Below are positions 1 to 7,808 of a stretch of DNA of 13,658 nt, one piece after another. The translations under genes and the position numbers were made by a program. The DNA is taken from positions 1 to 13,658 of the forward strand of contig JASLDF010000141.1 of the NCBI GenBank assembly GCA_030151635.1, written 5' to 3'. The notes below the pieces were generated by a model. That model was not told the DNA's origin. It did no database searches and saw nothing but the letters and a program-made list of their open reading frames with translations. Source of the DNA: Bacteroides sp. (GTDB lineage Bacteria > Bacteroidota > Bacteroidia > Bacteroidales > Bacteroidaceae). Numbering within the stretch: the first letter of the stretch is position 1; the number at the start of each line of letters is the position of its first letter.

Positions 1-32
1 AAAAAAGCACAGCCTAAATCTAGACTGTGCTT
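1..32 (-). terminator. Intrinsic terminator for the minus-strand lipoprotein gene
   Basis: The arms AAGCACAG (5-12) and CTGTGCTT (25-32) are perfect inverted repeats. A short inner CTA/TAG pairing lies in the 12-base loop. Read on the minus strand, the hairpin is followed by at least six T residues, cut off by the window edge. It lies 24 bases past the stop codon of the minus-strand lipoprotein gene, as expected for a Rho-independent terminator. Confidence 0.8.
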
Positions 33-55
33 CCTATTTAAAATCAGTTAAGAAG

Positions 56-1051
56 TTATTTTTTCAATGCACCATCAACCACATCCATCACTTCGGAATG
101 GTCGAAGTTACGTGCATAAATAGATCCATCAGGAGCAAAAAGAACGAACTCGCCCAAGTAGGTTAGCCCGTAGTCATTCATCGTTTTTTCCGACTTCTCT
201 AGCACACTTTCGAAAGGCCAGGTTGGCAATTCAATATCCTCGTCAGAATAGTTTTTATCTTCAAAATAATGAACGGTGAGCAGTTGGAAATCCGCTCCTT
301 TGTACGTTTTATATACTTCGTTTAAAGCATCTTGTTTACTTATTTCTTCATGAGGAAGTGCTCTAAAATAGACCAGCGTAAATTTGTGATTGTCAACATA
401 GTCGGACAGCTTCTTTGTTGAATCATCGAATTCTATCTCTGTAAACAGCTGTCCCACTTCCGATTTCGATTGCTTTTCAATGAAGTTCTTTACCATCAGC
501 AACCCAGCATCATTCTGCATTTCGCTGCCCATACCGTTAATGAGTTCTAAAATATCCAGATACGAATTGGTAGACGATGTGTTTATCATATTGCTTTGTC
601 TCAGAAACTGCAACATGGAGACAGCCATAATGCCCAATGGGTTGTTTTTATTCTCTTGATAGAGCTGAGCGATTTCTCCATACTTATTATCCACCCCCTT
701 TGTTTTTAGGGTAAATTCATTCAGCCTATCGTTCAACGGTGTGCCATGTGCCTCCCCATTACTAATTGTTATGTTTCCAGGCTCCAGAATACAACTAATT
801 GGGTAAAAAATACTTTTTTTCTTGGTTCTGATGACTGCTATTTTAGACGCATCTACAGTGCCAGCAAGCTTAGCCATGTTCCTCTCAACAACTAAACTAT
901 CAAGTACTTGCATTGCCAAATCATAGACATAGAGTGTCTCCCCATCGTATTCGGTACTCTCTAGGTCAATGGTTAAGGTAAACTCTTTGTTCTTTTTTGA
1001 ACAGCTAGCCACTAAAAACAAAAGTGCCAGCAAAAAACCGATTTTTCTCAT
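56..1051 (-). CDS. Lipoprotein with DUF4369-like N-terminus and cysteine-less thioredoxin-like C-terminal domain
   Basis: A 331-residue predicted lipoprotein. The signal peptide ends in the lipobox VASC, with Cys17 as the lipidated residue. The following residues are SKKNK, so the acidic surface-export signal seen in many Bacteroidota lipoproteins is absent, and a periplasm-facing location is likely (inference). Residues about 22-112 resemble the DUF4369 domain found at the N-terminus of many TlpA/ResA-like thioredoxin proteins of this phylum. Residues about 205-330 keep the thioredoxin-fold pattern: LVYFRA where active relatives have a WCxxC segment, then the LPTWPF region and LFAPDGSIYARN matching the usual 'FLIDPDGKI'. 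The redox CxxC is replaced by ALPHEE (231-236), and the only cysteines are Cys17 and Cys87, so thiol-disulfide exchange is unlikely. It may act as a binding or scaffold protein. It is transcribed away from the SusC gene and has its own terminator. The domain family is fairly sure; the function is not known. Confidence 0.82.
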   Translation of the reverse strand: MRKIGFLLALLFLVASCSKKNKEFTLTIDLESTEYDGETLYVYDLAMQVLDSLVVERNMAKLAGTVDASKIAVIRTKKKSIFYPISCILEPGNITISNGEAHGTPLNDRLNEFTLKTKGVDNKYGEIAQLYQENKNNPLGIMAVSMLQFLRQSNMINTSSTNSYLDILELINGMGSEMQNDAGLLMVKNFIEKQSKSEVGQLFTEIEFDDSTKKLSDYVDNHKFTLVYFRALPHEEISKQDALNEVYKTYKGADFQLLTVHYFEDKNYSDEDIELPTWPFESVLEKSEKTMNDYGLTYLGEFVLFAPDGSIYARNFDHSEVMDVVDGALKK

Positions 1052-1144
1052 AGGTTATTCGATATTAGATTATACAAAAGCAACATGCACTAAATTAATA
1101 TATATTTGCAATTAAACAGATTAAGCAGATTATTTTTTGTCCAA

Positions 1145-1152
1145 CAAAGTTA
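1145..1152 (-). promoter_or_regulatory. Possible Bacteroidota -7 box for the minus-strand lipoprotein gene
   Basis: On the minus strand the sequence is TAACTTTG, matching the Bacteroidota -7 consensus TAnnTTTG. It lies about 94 bases upstream of the ATG. No TTTG -33 element is present at the usual distance, so the call is weak. Confidence 0.25.
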
Positions 1153-1549
1153 AAATCTACAGTTTAAACATTCATTTAATCGAAGTTCTTTCGAAAACCT
1201 ACTAGGTTATCCCCAAATTAAAAGAACACCTAAAGCCAGATGCTTAAAACAACCAATAATAAACCGAAGAAATCGGGATTACCGTTCCGAAAAATATAAT
1301 AGAAAAGCATCAGAAGAAAAATAATTTTTAACAAAAAAGCTTTTAGAGACAAATGCTTTTTGTTTAAATATCTGCTTCAGAAGACAAGCAAACAAAGAAT
1401 TGTAACCTTCCTTTAAATCGGCAAGATAAGAGATGATAATAACCATCAGTTCTCATTATTCCACTCAACAGATTGATTTCATGGGCTTAGCACACCCTTT
1501 CATTTCCTATTCATGTCAAATATTTTATTAAATAAGCATTATTATGTAA

Positions 1550-1563
1550 TAATAATATTATTA
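1550..1563. repeat. Perfect 14-base AT palindrome upstream of the susC-like gene
   Basis: TAATAATATTATTA is its own reverse complement and lies about 140 bases before the SusC start codon. It contains only A and T in a very AT-rich stretch, so it could be chance. It could also be an operator half-site pair or part of a bendable promoter region. Confidence 0.4.
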
Positions 1564-1701
1564 ATGTTAATTTTATATTAATTATTTATTTGAAACCATC
1601 ATTTTATAAATTAACTTAGCATATCCTTAATAAATACTAATACAAACTACTAAATGTATTCTATATAGTAGAGTAATTAAACTAATACAACACTTAAATT
1701 T

Positions 1702-4700
1702 ATGGAAAAACACAGCTTTAGAAAAGCTCAGCCAAAATTTCCTCGATTTTTACCAAACCCCAAATGGCTCTTGCTATTTGGATTTCTATTGGGTGGTAAA
1801 AGCTACGAAGCCACAGCCGGAAGCTCTTCTCCAAATTACATGTATTCTTCTACTGAAAACTACAGTAATTATGGAGTTCAAAAACACATCAATATAACCG
1901 GTAGTATCAAAGATAAAAAGACGAATGATGACCTTATTGGTGCCAGCATCATGGTCAAAGAAACTAAAGAAGGTACAATTACAGATATTGATGGGAACTT
2001 TAGTATTAAATGTGAAATTGGCAATACACTCGTATTCTCTTATATTGGATATGTATCAAAAGAGATTAAGATTAAAGATTCCAAAAGCTTAAACATAATT
2101 CTTGAAGAAGATGCTGAGGTTTTAGACGAAGTTGTAATTACTGCATTTGGTACTGGCCAAAAGAAAGCAACTGTAGTTGGATCAATCCAAACCGTGCGAC
2201 CAGAAGAGTTACAGATGCCAAGTTCAAATTTATCGAACTCTTTTGCTGGTAAACTATCTGGTGTTATTGCTTTCCAAAGATCGGGTATGCCTGGAGACAA
2301 TAGTTCGGACTTCTTTATCCGTGGTATATCTACTATTAGTGGTGCAACATCTCCTTTAATTATCATTGATGGAGTGGAAGCTTCAAAAGGTGATTTAAAT
2401 GCTCTTGATCCAGAAATTATTGAGGGTTTTTCTATCCTTAAAGATGCGACAGCCACTGCGATGTATGGTACTAGGGGTGCCAATGGCGTTATGATTGTGA
2501 CCACAAAATCGGGTATGGATACCGATAAACCTGTTATTGGTTTTAGAGTGGAAACCTTCTTAACTACACCTACAAAAATTCCAAAATTTGTTTCGGGTGC
2601 CGACTACATGAGCCTATACAACGAAGCGGTAACTTCGCAAGGAACTGGGGATATTCTGTATACAGAAGAACAAATTTACGGAACTAGAAACAATATTAAT
2701 CCTTATGTATTCCCTAACGTAAATTGGTATGACGAAATCTTTAAAGATGTCGCATTTAACCAAAAAGCGAACTTTAACATCCGTGGTGGTTCAAAACGTA
2801 TTACATACTTTATGAATATGTCTGCCAATCATGAAACGGGGATGGTTAAAAATAGAAGTAAAGATTTCTATTCATACGATAACTCCATTAATGTTTTCAA
2901 ATATACATTCCAGAACAACATTGATTTCAAGATGAGTGAGAGCTCTAAAATCTCGCTTAACTTAAGTGCTTTGTTGGATGATATGGATTATCCTGGAGCT
3001 GAAGTCAAGGATATATACAATTCCATTATGAATACTAACCCTGTTGATTTTCCAACCTATTTTCCTAGTACAGGAGAAAAATGGGTTAAATGGGGTGCTT
3101 ATGCAGGTGGAAACGATCAAGGTGCTAGCAATCCGCTTTATGAAGCTACAAAAGGGTATAGAGATATTTTTGCAAGTACGGTGAGAGCCAATTTAACATT
3201 CGAACAAAAACTAGATTTTATTACACGAGGTTTAAAGTTCAAGGCAATTGCATCATTCAAAAACTGGAGTCGAACCGAGACTAAAAGAACACAAGGAGGC
3301 AATAAATATTCATTAACAGAGTTTAATCGTCTTCCCGATGGAACTTACGATTATGTTGTCAGCCCAATTGGTTCTCCTTCGAAACCGGTTTTAGGAACAG
3401 AAAGAAAAACTGCAGGTGATAGACAAATTTATTTCGAAACTAGTCTTGCCTACAATAGAACTTTTGGACTTCATGACTTTGGAGCACTTATGATTTACAG
3501 TATGAAAGAGATGGCCAACAATGCTGGTGAAGGGTTATTTAGCTCACTTCCGCAGCGAAAAATAAGTATGGCTGGTCGTGTTAATTACAACTATGACAAC
3601 CGCTATCTTTTTGAGGTGAATGCTGGCTATAATGGTACAGAAAACTTTGCCAAAGGAAAACGTTTCGGTTTTTTCCCTGCTATTGCTTTAGGTTGGAATA
3701 TTTCGCAAGAACAATTCTGGAAAAACATTAAACCGTACGTATATAACTTAAAACTAAAAGCTTCCTACGGTTTGGTGGGTAATGACCAAATTGGTAGCGA
3801 ACGTTTCATCTACCTTCCAGAAATAAATCTACAAAACAAAGATTTATGGTATCAAACAGGATATGGAAATAACACACAAACTCACAAAGGACCAACCTAC
3901 GACCGATATGAGAACTCGAAAATTACTTGGGAGGTTGGTGAAAAAATAAATTTTGGAGTTGAGTTAGGTCTCTTGGATGGACTGGATATTAATGTAGACT
4001 TCTTTAGAGAAACAAGAAAGGATATTTTCCAACAAATGTATTCTATCCCAAACTATTTGGGCACAGCATCGTCTAAAATTTATGGTAACCTAGCTAAGGT
4101 GAGAAACCAAGGTTTTGACACTTCGATTAGCTATGGTAAACAGTTGACTAAAGATTTAATGATTACGTTTAAAGGAACATTCTCATTTGCAGAAAACAAG
4201 GTTCTTGAATACAATGAAGCACCGGGTAAACGCCCTGCAAACTCAATTATAAATCATCCTCTAAATGTTCACTACGGATTTATTAGTGACAAACTTTATA
4301 TTGATCAAGCAGATATTGATAGGAATCCATCATCAACATTAGGTAACATAGCGATTGCGGCAGGTGATATCAAATATGTGGATCAACCAAATATTGATGG
4401 AAATTATGATGGACAAATCGATGACGATGATAAAGTTGCAATGGGCTACCCTACTATTCCACAAATCATATATGGTTTTGGTCCAAGTATCACGTATAAA
4501 AATTGGGACTTTAGCTTCTTCTTCCAAGGAGCTGCTAGAACTTCTTTGATGATGAGCGGTTTCCACCCCTTCGGAACTCAGTACAACAGAAACGTTCTTA
4601 AGTTTATTGCTGATGACCACTGGTCTCCAGAAAACCAAGACATTAATGCAGGCTATCCAAGGTTAACGAAACACGATAATAACCACAACAATCAAACATC

Positions 4701-4911
4701 TGATTATTGGTTAAGAAATGCATCTTTCCTTAAACTGAAGAATATTGAGGTAGGTTACAGATACAAAAGAATGAGAGTATATGCAAGTGGTATTGATTTA
4801 CTTACTTTCTCTCCGTTCAAACACTGGGATCCAGAAATGGGTGGTGGTGCTGGTTTAAAATACCCTACACAAAGAGTTATTAACTTTGGTATTCAAATGA
4901 CATTCAAATAA
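1702..4911 (+). CDS. SusC/RagA-family TonB-linked outer-membrane transporter
   Basis: A 1069-residue outer-membrane barrel that would import ligands captured by the SusD partner, powered by TonB. A basic n-region of about 22 residues precedes a hydrophobic WLLLFGFLL stretch, giving an unusually long-fronted signal peptide. Residues about 63-136 form the carboxypeptidase-D-regulatory-like domain (INITGSIKD, then TDIDGNFSI and FSYIGY). A TonB-box-like DEVVITAFG (142-150) follows. The plug spans about 155-272, with FAGKLSGVIAFQRSG, FFIRGIS, LIIIDGV and ANGVMIVTTKSG. The rest is the barrel, with the usual late Asp-rich DGNYDGQIDDDDKV loop and a final strand INFGIQMTFK ending in Phe-Lys. No STN secretin/TonB short N-terminal domain is present, so signalling to a FecR-type anti-sigma factor is not expected, and none is encoded nearby. 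The stop codon is 6 bases from the SusD ATG, so the two are surely co-transcribed. Substrate cannot be read from the sequence. Confidence 0.96.
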   Translation: MEKHSFRKAQPKFPRFLPNPKWLLLFGFLLGGKSYEATAGSSSPNYMYSSTENYSNYGVQKHINITGSIKDKKTNDDLIGASIMVKETKEGTITDIDGNFSIKCEIGNTLVFSYIGYVSKEIKIKDSKSLNIILEEDAEVLDEVVITAFGTGQKKATVVGSIQTVRPEELQMPSSNLSNSFAGKLSGVIAFQRSGMPGDNSSDFFIRGISTISGATSPLIIIDGVEASKGDLNALDPEIIEGFSILKDATATAMYGTRGANGVMIVTTKSGMDTDKPVIGFRVETFLTTPTKIPKFVSGADYMSLYNEAVTSQGTGDILYTEEQIYGTRNNINPYVFPNVNWYDEIFKDVAFNQKANFNIRGGSKRITYFMNMSANHETGMVKNRSKDFYSYDNSINVFKYTFQNNIDFKMSESSKISLNLSALLDDMDYPGAEVKDIYNSIMNTNPVDFPTYFPSTGEKWVKWGAYAGGNDQGASNPLYEATKGYRDIFASTVRANLTFEQKLDFITRGLKFKAIASFKNWSRTETKRTQGGNKYSLTEFNRLPDGTYDYVVSPIGSPSKPVLGTERKTAGDRQIYFETSLAYNRTFGLHDFGALMIYSMKEMANNAGEGLFSSLPQRKISMAGRVNYNYDNRYLFEVNAGYNGTENFAKGKRFGFFPAIALGWNISQEQFWKNIKPYVYNLKLKASYGLVGNDQIGSERFIYLPEINLQNKDLWYQTGYGNNTQTHKGPTYDRYENSKITWEVGEKINFGVELGLLDGLDINVDFFRETRKDIFQQMYSIPNYLGTASSKIYGNLAKVRNQGFDTSISYGKQLTKDLMITFKGTFSFAENKVLEYNEAPGKRPANSIINHPLNVHYGFISDKLYIDQADIDRNPSSTLGNIAIAAGDIKYVDQPNIDGNYDGQIDDDDKVAMGYPTIPQIIYGFGPSITYKNWDFSFFFQGAARTSLMMSGFHPFGTQYNRNVLKFIADDHWSPENQDINAGYPRLTKHDNNHNNQTSDYWLRNASFLKLKNIEVGYRYKRMRVYASGIDLLTFSPFKHWDPEMGGGAGLKYPTQRVINFGIQMTFK

Positions 4912-4917
4912 ATAGAC

Positions 4918-6816
4918 ATGAAAAATTTCAAATATATATTTATTCTATTACTAGGAATATTCACCTTTTCTTCTTGCGACTATCTTGATATTGTTCCAGA
5001 TGAAAGACCCACTGAAGAAGATGCTTTTGAAGATATAAATGCTCTTCAAAGATACATGTACTCTTGTTATGCCTATCTACCTTTATCAAACAGTGGTTCC
5101 GGATCTTTGGATTTAATGACAGGCGACGAAGTGGTTACGGCGTTCGAGCATGAGACTTTTGCCAGATTCCCTAAAGGAAATTACACATCGGCGTCTCCCG
5201 TTATTTCGTATTGGAACACTATTTTCTCGGGAATTAAACAGTGCTACATCTTACTTAATAATGTAGACCGTGTTCCTGGAACATCTGATAAAATTAAAAA
5301 TGACTACAGGTCTCAAGCTAAATTTTTGATTGCATACTATCACTTCCTTCTTATTAGAAGTTATGGCCCTGTAATTATTGTAAAAAATGAGCCTGATATT
5401 TTAACTGCTCCCAAAGATTACCTTGGTAGATCGGACTTAGATAGCTGTGTGGAATTCGTAGCGAACTTATTTGATCAAGCTGCAGAAGGTTTACCATCGG
5501 AAAGACCTGTAAGCACGTATGGTTTTGCAACCAATGTAATTGCAAAATCACTAAAAGCAAAACTATATGTTTATGCTGCATCTCCTTTGTTTAATGGAAA
5601 CAGCAAATTTTATGCAGATTTTAAAAATTATGATGGTAAACAATTAATGCCAATTGTATATGATGCTAAGAAATGGGAAATTGCAGCTGCTGCACTTAAA
5701 GAAGCAATCGAATTGGCAGAAAGTGCTGGTCATGCACTTTATGTGAAGCCAGATTACAATGCTGGAAATAAAGAACCTCTAGATTCTGTTCAACACGCAT
5801 TACGAAATACGATTCTAGATGCGGGTAACCCTGAAATAATCTGGGCAGAAACGAGGAATGAAGGTTTTTATGGCATTCAAAATAAATCATTGCCTTATGT
5901 GTCATCGGCTACATGGAATGGTATTGCACCTACCCTAACAATGGTTAAAAGATTCTACACAAAGAATGGATTACCTATTGACGAAGATCCTGAATTTAAT
6001 AACGCAGATAACTTTAGCATTGTAACTGTAGGAGATGAACATGCTGAGGTTGCTGCAAAAGGTAGACAAACATTTAAATTAAATTTGGACAGAGAGCCTA
6101 GATATTATGCTTGGGTGGCTTTTCAAGGAGGTTTCTATGAGATTATGAATAATGAATCGAATGGAGGTTACGACGATGATGAAAGCTACAAACAATACTC
6201 AAAATCTGGTCAAGGAAAGCTGGTTTGTGACTTCGTGCTTGGTGGAAACTGTGCTAGAGGGAAGGTGGGAAACATCAGACAAAACAACTACTCACCTACA
6301 GGTTTCTTAAATAAAAAAGGAGTGAATCCTGCTTTTGCAGTAAAGAAAAATTTACAAGGTCCAATTAACCACCCATGGCCAATTATTCGTCTTGCAGACT
6401 TATATCTTATGTATGCCGAGGCTAGTGTTGAAAACAACAAACTGGACATTGCTAAAGAGTATTTAAATAAAGTTAGAATTAGAGCTGGCATTCCTACTGT
6501 AGAGGAGTCATGGGCTAAAACAGGAAAACCTTTAGATCAAAGCAAACTAAGAGAAGTGGTTAGACAAGAAAGAATGATTGAATTCTACCTTGAAAACCAA
6601 AATTTCTGGGACATGAGAAGATGGCTTTTGGCTGAGAAGTATTTTAACGTGAAGGCTCAAGGTATGAATACCGAAGCTGGATCGATTGACGATTTTGTAA
6701 AGGTTAAAGAGGTTGTTTTTGAAAGAAAGTTTACTGGTCCTATGCAATACCTACTTCCTATTCCTTTGGGAGACATTAACAAAAATAAGAAAATTGTAAA
6801 TAACCCTGGTTATTAA
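4918..6816 (+). CDS. SusD/RagB-family nutrient-binding surface lipoprotein
   Basis: A 632-residue partner of the upstream SusC, expected to cap the barrel on the cell surface and bind the ligand. The signal peptide ends in FSSC with Cys20 lipidated, followed by DYLDIVPDE, a typical SusD mature start. Conserved family features are the early ALQRYMYSCYAYLP segment, the TPR-associated YAASPLFNGN at about 219-228, the late LADLYLMYAEA and LNKVRIRAGIP helices, the VRQERMIEF segment with FWDMRRW, and the C-terminal LLPIPLGDINKNKKIVNNPGY. Its length is a little above the common 500-600 residues. It sits 6 bases after the SusC stop and 19 bases before the next ORF, within one operon. SusD proteins are too diverse for a substrate call; the downstream M60 peptidase suggests a glycoprotein-derived ligand (inference). 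Confidence 0.96.
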   Translation: MKNFKYIFILLLGIFTFSSCDYLDIVPDERPTEEDAFEDINALQRYMYSCYAYLPLSNSGSGSLDLMTGDEVVTAFEHETFARFPKGNYTSASPVISYWNTIFSGIKQCYILLNNVDRVPGTSDKIKNDYRSQAKFLIAYYHFLLIRSYGPVIIVKNEPDILTAPKDYLGRSDLDSCVEFVANLFDQAAEGLPSERPVSTYGFATNVIAKSLKAKLYVYAASPLFNGNSKFYADFKNYDGKQLMPIVYDAKKWEIAAAALKEAIELAESAGHALYVKPDYNAGNKEPLDSVQHALRNTILDAGNPEIIWAETRNEGFYGIQNKSLPYVSSATWNGIAPTLTMVKRFYTKNGLPIDEDPEFNNADNFSIVTVGDEHAEVAAKGRQTFKLNLDREPRYYAWVAFQGGFYEIMNNESNGGYDDDESYKQYSKSGQGKLVCDFVLGGNCARGKVGNIRQNNYSPTGFLNKKGVNPAFAVKKNLQGPINHPWPIIRLADLYLMYAEASVENNKLDIAKEYLNKVRIRAGIPTVEESWAKTGKPLDQSKLREVVRQERMIEFYLENQNFWDMRRWLLAEKYFNVKAQGMNTEAGSIDDFVKVKEVVFERKFTGPMQYLLPIPLGDINKNKKIVNNPGY

Positions 6817-6835
6817 TATTTAAATCGCAAAGATT

Positions 6836-7693
6836 ATGTTAAAAACAATACTTAAAATATCTTCTTTATTTGCACTACTACTAGCTATGGGCTGTAGTAG
6901 TGACGATAAAGGAATTACACCATCCGACATTTCTGATATTACGGCCGAAGCTGGTGAAGGAAGAATTACCTTGAAATGGAATATGCCCGAAGATGGAAGT
7001 ATATTTTACACTAAAGTAACCTATTATGACCACCTTGCTAAGCGAAAAATGTGGCGATTATCTAGTACTAATGAACTAATAATTCCAAACACACGTGAAA
7101 GGTTTGGTGAGTATGAATTTGCCCTTGAAACGTTTAGCAAATCGGATAACTCTAGCGGCAATATACACACCATTAAGGTAGTATCGGGACCCGCAGCAAT
7201 AACCGAGAAAAAAAATCAAATTACACTTAAAGAAGAACATTTGAGTACGAATGCTCAAGAACCTTCGGAAGGAGCAATTAAGAATTTGTTAGATAACAAC
7301 ACATCTACATACTTTCATACTAAATGGAGCCAGCCAGTTCCTGCTAGTCCCCACACAATGTCTATCGACATGTCATGGAGAGAACCTATGAAATCATTTG
7401 CTTTTAGCTATTCGCCTAGAAACAATGCAAACAACAAACCCACAGACTTTGATTTGATGGGTAGTATGGATGGTAAGGACTGGTTCCTAATCAAGAACTT
7501 CAAAGAGAAAGAGGATAAATTACCAACCAGTTCGACAGCATCCTATACTTCTCCTACAATTAAATCGGAGAAACCTTTCACATACCTTAAGATGCTAGTT
7601 AATAAAACTAACTCGGGATCTATTTTCTGGACAATGTCTGTATTTAAACTTTACGATGTAGAGGTTTATGATCCAGAAGCTGTTGAGGAATAA
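6836..7693 (+). CDS. Surface lipoprotein with Fn3-like and F5/8 type C (CBM32-like) domains
   Basis: A 285-residue lipoprotein whose lipobox is AMGC (Cys20). The mature start SSDDKG has the Ser/Asp pattern linked to surface export in Bacteroidota. Residues about 28-116 look like a fibronectin-III-type sandwich (ITAEAGEGRITLKWNMPEDG, then YEFALETFSKSDNSSG), as in DUF4959/DUF4998-type proteins of Sus loci. Residues about 135-278 resemble an F5/8 type C (discoidin, CBM32-like) domain: AIKNLLDNNTSTYFHTKW, FAFSYSPRNNANN, DFDLMGSMDGKDWF and a closing FKLYDVEVYD. It would act as the accessory glycan- or protein-binding lipoprotein of the SusCD complex. It has no catalytic motif. The gene follows SusD by 19 bases, and a strong terminator comes directly after it. 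The binding target is unknown; the F5/8C call is firm, the exact name of the N-terminal family less so. Confidence 0.88.
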   Translation: MLKTILKISSLFALLLAMGCSSDDKGITPSDISDITAEAGEGRITLKWNMPEDGSIFYTKVTYYDHLAKRKMWRLSSTNELIIPNTRERFGEYEFALETFSKSDNSSGNIHTIKVVSGPAAITEKKNQITLKEEHLSTNAQEPSEGAIKNLLDNNTSTYFHTKWSQPVPASPHTMSIDMSWREPMKSFAFSYSPRNNANNKPTDFDLMGSMDGKDWFLIKNFKEKEDKLPTSSTASYTSPTIKSEKPFTYLKMLVNKTNSGSIFWTMSVFKLYDVEVYDPEAVEE

Positions 7694-7717
7694 TAATTAC
7701 TAAATTAAAACAACTAT

Positions 7718-7762
7718 TGAGAGAGAGGCTAGCATGACTAAATGGTCTCTCTCTCATTTTTT
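7718..7762 (+). terminator. Strong intrinsic terminator between the F5/8C lipoprotein and M60 genes
   Basis: TGAGAGAGAG (7718-7727) pairs perfectly with CTCTCTCTCA (7747-7756), extended inward by G-T, C-G and T-G pairs. A tract of six T residues (7757-7762) follows. It lies 24 bases after the stop codon of the lipoprotein gene. It splits the four-gene locus into a SusC-SusD-lipoprotein transcript and the M60 gene, or lets only part of transcription reach the peptidase. The arms are a GA dinucleotide repeat, so slipped pairing is possible. Confidence 0.85.
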
Positions 7763-7808
7763 CTGAGATATTTGAAATTCAACATTTCGACACTTAAAAT
7801 TAAATTCT

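Larger units (their letters stand above)
1052..1701. other. 650-base AT-rich intergenic region between divergent lipoprotein and susC-like genes
   Basis: No convincing coding sequence was found on either strand. The region must hold the divergent promoters for the minus-strand lipoprotein and the SusC-type operon. Visible elements are a possible minus-strand -7 box at 1145-1152, a weak A/T hairpin at 1331-1363 (ACAAAAAAGC against GCTTTTTGT) and a perfect 14-base palindrome at 1550-1563. No good TAnnTTTG box with a -33 TTTG could be placed before the SusC gene. The length suggests a long leader or an undescribed small RNA, but the sequence alone does not show either. Confidence 0.6.

Noticed and set aside
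1101..1108. Plus-strand TATATTTG, an exact TAnnTTTG match, as the SusC promoter
   Set aside because: It is about 590 bases before the ATG, with no TTTG at -33, inside an AT-rich stretch where chance matches are expected.
1331..1363. A/T hairpin ACAAAAAAGC/GCTTTTTGT as a true terminator
   Set aside because: The stem is mostly A-T pairs with a bulge, and no gene precedes it on either strand at a sensible distance; kept only as a remark on the intergenic region.
2040..2504. 154-codon minus-strand frame inside the SusC-type gene
   Set aside because: It lies entirely within the conserved carboxypeptidase-regulatory and plug region of SusC, which is clearly the coding strand.
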